NCBI RefSeq assembly: GCF_013408985.1
Contig: NZ_JACBZT010000001.1
Span: 558,001 to 622,000 of the forward strand
DNA from: Petropleomorpha daqingensis
GTDB taxonomy: Bacteria; Actinomycetota; Actinomycetes; Mycobacteriales; Geodermatophilaceae
Direction: 5' to 3'
DNA length: 64,000 bases
Position numbers and translations under genes: made by a program. The notes under the pieces are model-generated. The model searched no databases. It was not told the DNA's origin and saw only the letters and a list, made by a program, of their open reading frames with translations. Below, in pieces: positions 63,131 through 64,000 of this stretch. Position 1 is the stretch's first letter, and every line of letters begins with the position of its first letter.

Positions 63131-63730
63131 TCAGCGGGCGGGCTGGGCCTGGGGCTTCCAGGAGGGGCGCTGCGCCTCGTAGGCCTCGATGTCCTCGAGG
63201 TGCCGCTCGGTGAGGCCGACGTCGTCCAGGCCCTCGAGCAGCCGCCAGCGGGTGTAGTCCTCGACCTCGAAGGTCAGGGTCACCGCGCCGTAGCGGATCT
63301 CCTTGGCCTCGAGGTCGACCGTCACCTGCAGCGACGGGTCCTCCTCGATGGCCTTCCAGAGCGCCTCGACGTCCTCCTGCGGCAGCAGGACGGTGAGCAG
63401 CCCGGCCTTGGTCGAGTTGTTGCGGAAGATGTCGCCGAACCGCGAGCTGATGACGACCCGGAAGCCGCCGTCCAGCAGCGCCCAGACGGCGTGCTCGCGG
63501 GACGAGCCGGTGCCGAAGTCCGGCCCGGCGACCAGGATCGAGGCGTCGGCGTACTGCGGCAGGTTGAGCACGAACTCCGGCTCGTTGGTCCGCCAGGCGC
63601 TGAACAGGCCGTCCTCGAAGCCGGTGCGGGTGATCCGCTTGAGGTACTCGGCCGGGATGATCTGGTCGGTGTCGACGTTGCTGCGGCGCAGCGGGGCCGC
63701 CGTGCCGGTGTGGGTGGTGAAGGCGTCCAT
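63131..63730 (-). CDS. leuD: 3-isopropylmalate dehydratase small subunit
   Basis: A 199-residue LeuD, the swivelling domain of isopropylmalate isomerase in leucine synthesis. Signatures are [12 protein letters not shown], [13 protein letters not shown] and Ser-Ser-Arg-Phe-Gly-Asp-Ile-Phe. A GGAG site precedes the ATG. It follows leuC by 5 nt. Confidence 0.95.
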   Translation of the reverse strand: MDAFTTHTGTAAPLRRSNVDTDQIIPAEYLKRITRTGFEDGLFSAWRTNEPEFVLNLPQYADASILVAGPDFGTGSSREHAVWALLDGGFRVVISSRFGDIFRNNSTKAGLLTVLLPQEDVEALWKAIEEDPSLQVTVDLEAKEIRYGAVTLTFEVEDYTRWRLLEGLDDVGLTERHLEDIEAYEAQRPSWKPQAQPAR

Positions 63731-63735
63731 GGTGG

Positions 63736-64000
63736 TCAGACTCCAGCCGTCTCGAGGTCTGCGGGGGCGGTCAGGCGGCCGGTCAGCGCGGTCGCCGCGG
63801 CGACGGCCGGCGAGACGAGGTGGGTGCGGCCACCCTTGCCCTGGCGGCCCTGGAAGTTGCGGTTGCTCGTGGACGCCGAGCGCTCCCCCGGCTTGAGCTG
63901 GTCGGGGTTCATGCCCAGGCACATCGAGCACCCGGCGCCGCGCCACTCGGCACCGGCGTCGAGGAACACCTTGTCCAGGCCCTCGGCCTCGGCCTGGTTC
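63736..64000 (-). CDS. leuC: 3-isopropylmalate dehydratase large subunit, C-terminal part
   Basis: Only the last 87 codons and the TGA are in the window; the gene continues past the right edge. [10 protein letters not shown] holds two of the [4Fe-4S] ligands, and Ser-Asn-Arg-Asn-Phe-x-Gly-Arg-Gln-Gly and the closing [10 protein letters not shown] are typical of LeuC. It is the partner of LeuD. Confidence 0.94.
   Translation of the reverse strand, partial: NQAEAEGLDKVFLDAGAEWRGAGCSMCLGMNPDQLKPGERSASTSNRNFQGRQGKGGRTHLVSPAVAAATALTGRLTAPADLETAGV

Overview
The window is a very GC-rich actinobacterial chromosome segment. GTG starts are common and genes are packed with 4-bp start/stop overlaps. The gene set (SepIVA-like DivIVA protein, DUF2469 beside rnhB, a WhiG/FliA sigma factor, a CofC-type F420 enzyme, a MutT1-like Nudix/phosphatase fusion, long Ala/Pro-rich ribosomal protein tails) and the protein style suggest the Geodermatophilaceae (Blastococcus, Geodermatophilus, Modestobacter). 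The family is an inference; no rRNA is present to confirm it. No tRNA, rRNA, CRISPR array, insertion sequence, phage or origin was recognised.

Most of the window is a conserved actinobacterial housekeeping block read mainly on the minus strand. From high to low coordinate: leuC-leuD; [mutT1-like, ppk1 and cofC on plus]; serine hydrolase; plsC-gpsA-cystathionine lyase family-ddl-lipoprotein; [DUF3515 and a small Lrp-type protein on plus]; thiL-GNAT-cytidylate kinase-like; [rpmB on plus]; DAK2/FakA-like-recG-rsmD-coaD-sepIVA-like-DUF177-rpmF-rnc-mutM-acyP; coiled-coil protein-smc; [EEP hydrolase and PhoD-like phosphatase on plus]; ftsY; [Ni/Co permease on plus]; amtB-glnB-glnD; zinc-ribbon protein; ffh-amidohydrolase; a two-component module; proS; DMT transporter; [VOC protein on plus]; rpsP-khpA-rimM-trmD-Nudix; rplS; lepB; an atypical LuxR regulator; rnhB-DUF2469; a large secreted glycine-rich/Ig-like protein; [NAD(P)-binding protein on plus]; yraN-comM-dprA-xerC-whiG-PH-like protein. 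The first 3.1 kb (TMEM175-like channel, FAD monooxygenase, APH-like kinase) is less conserved.

Functional groups are protein export (ffh, ftsY, lepB), ribosome and tRNA maturation (rpsP, rplS, rpmB, rpmF, rimM, trmD, rsmD, rnc, khpA, proS), DNA repair, processing and segregation (recG, mutM, rnhB, smc, xerC, comM, dprA), envelope synthesis (plsC, gpsA, ddl), nitrogen control (amtB-glnB-glnD) and polyphosphate/nucleotide hygiene (ppk1, mutT1-like).

The most interesting accessory signal is at 21.6-24.8 kb. An OmpR-type regulator and its histidine kinase lie between a membrane-anchored protein with a His-rich tail and a lipoprotein. Both flanking promoter regions carry three NYAAG-like pentamers at an exact 11-bp period, which points to a self-contained local regulon. 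Other notable items are a LuxR regulator whose receiver lacks the usual phosphorylation residues, a set of long palindromes at gene ends, several apparently leaderless promoters (TANNNT 6-9 nt before the start codon), and a gene that seems to need a CTG start. No gene-free stretch exceeds 300 bases; the longest, 31909-32158, holds the divergent amtB/nickel permease promoters.
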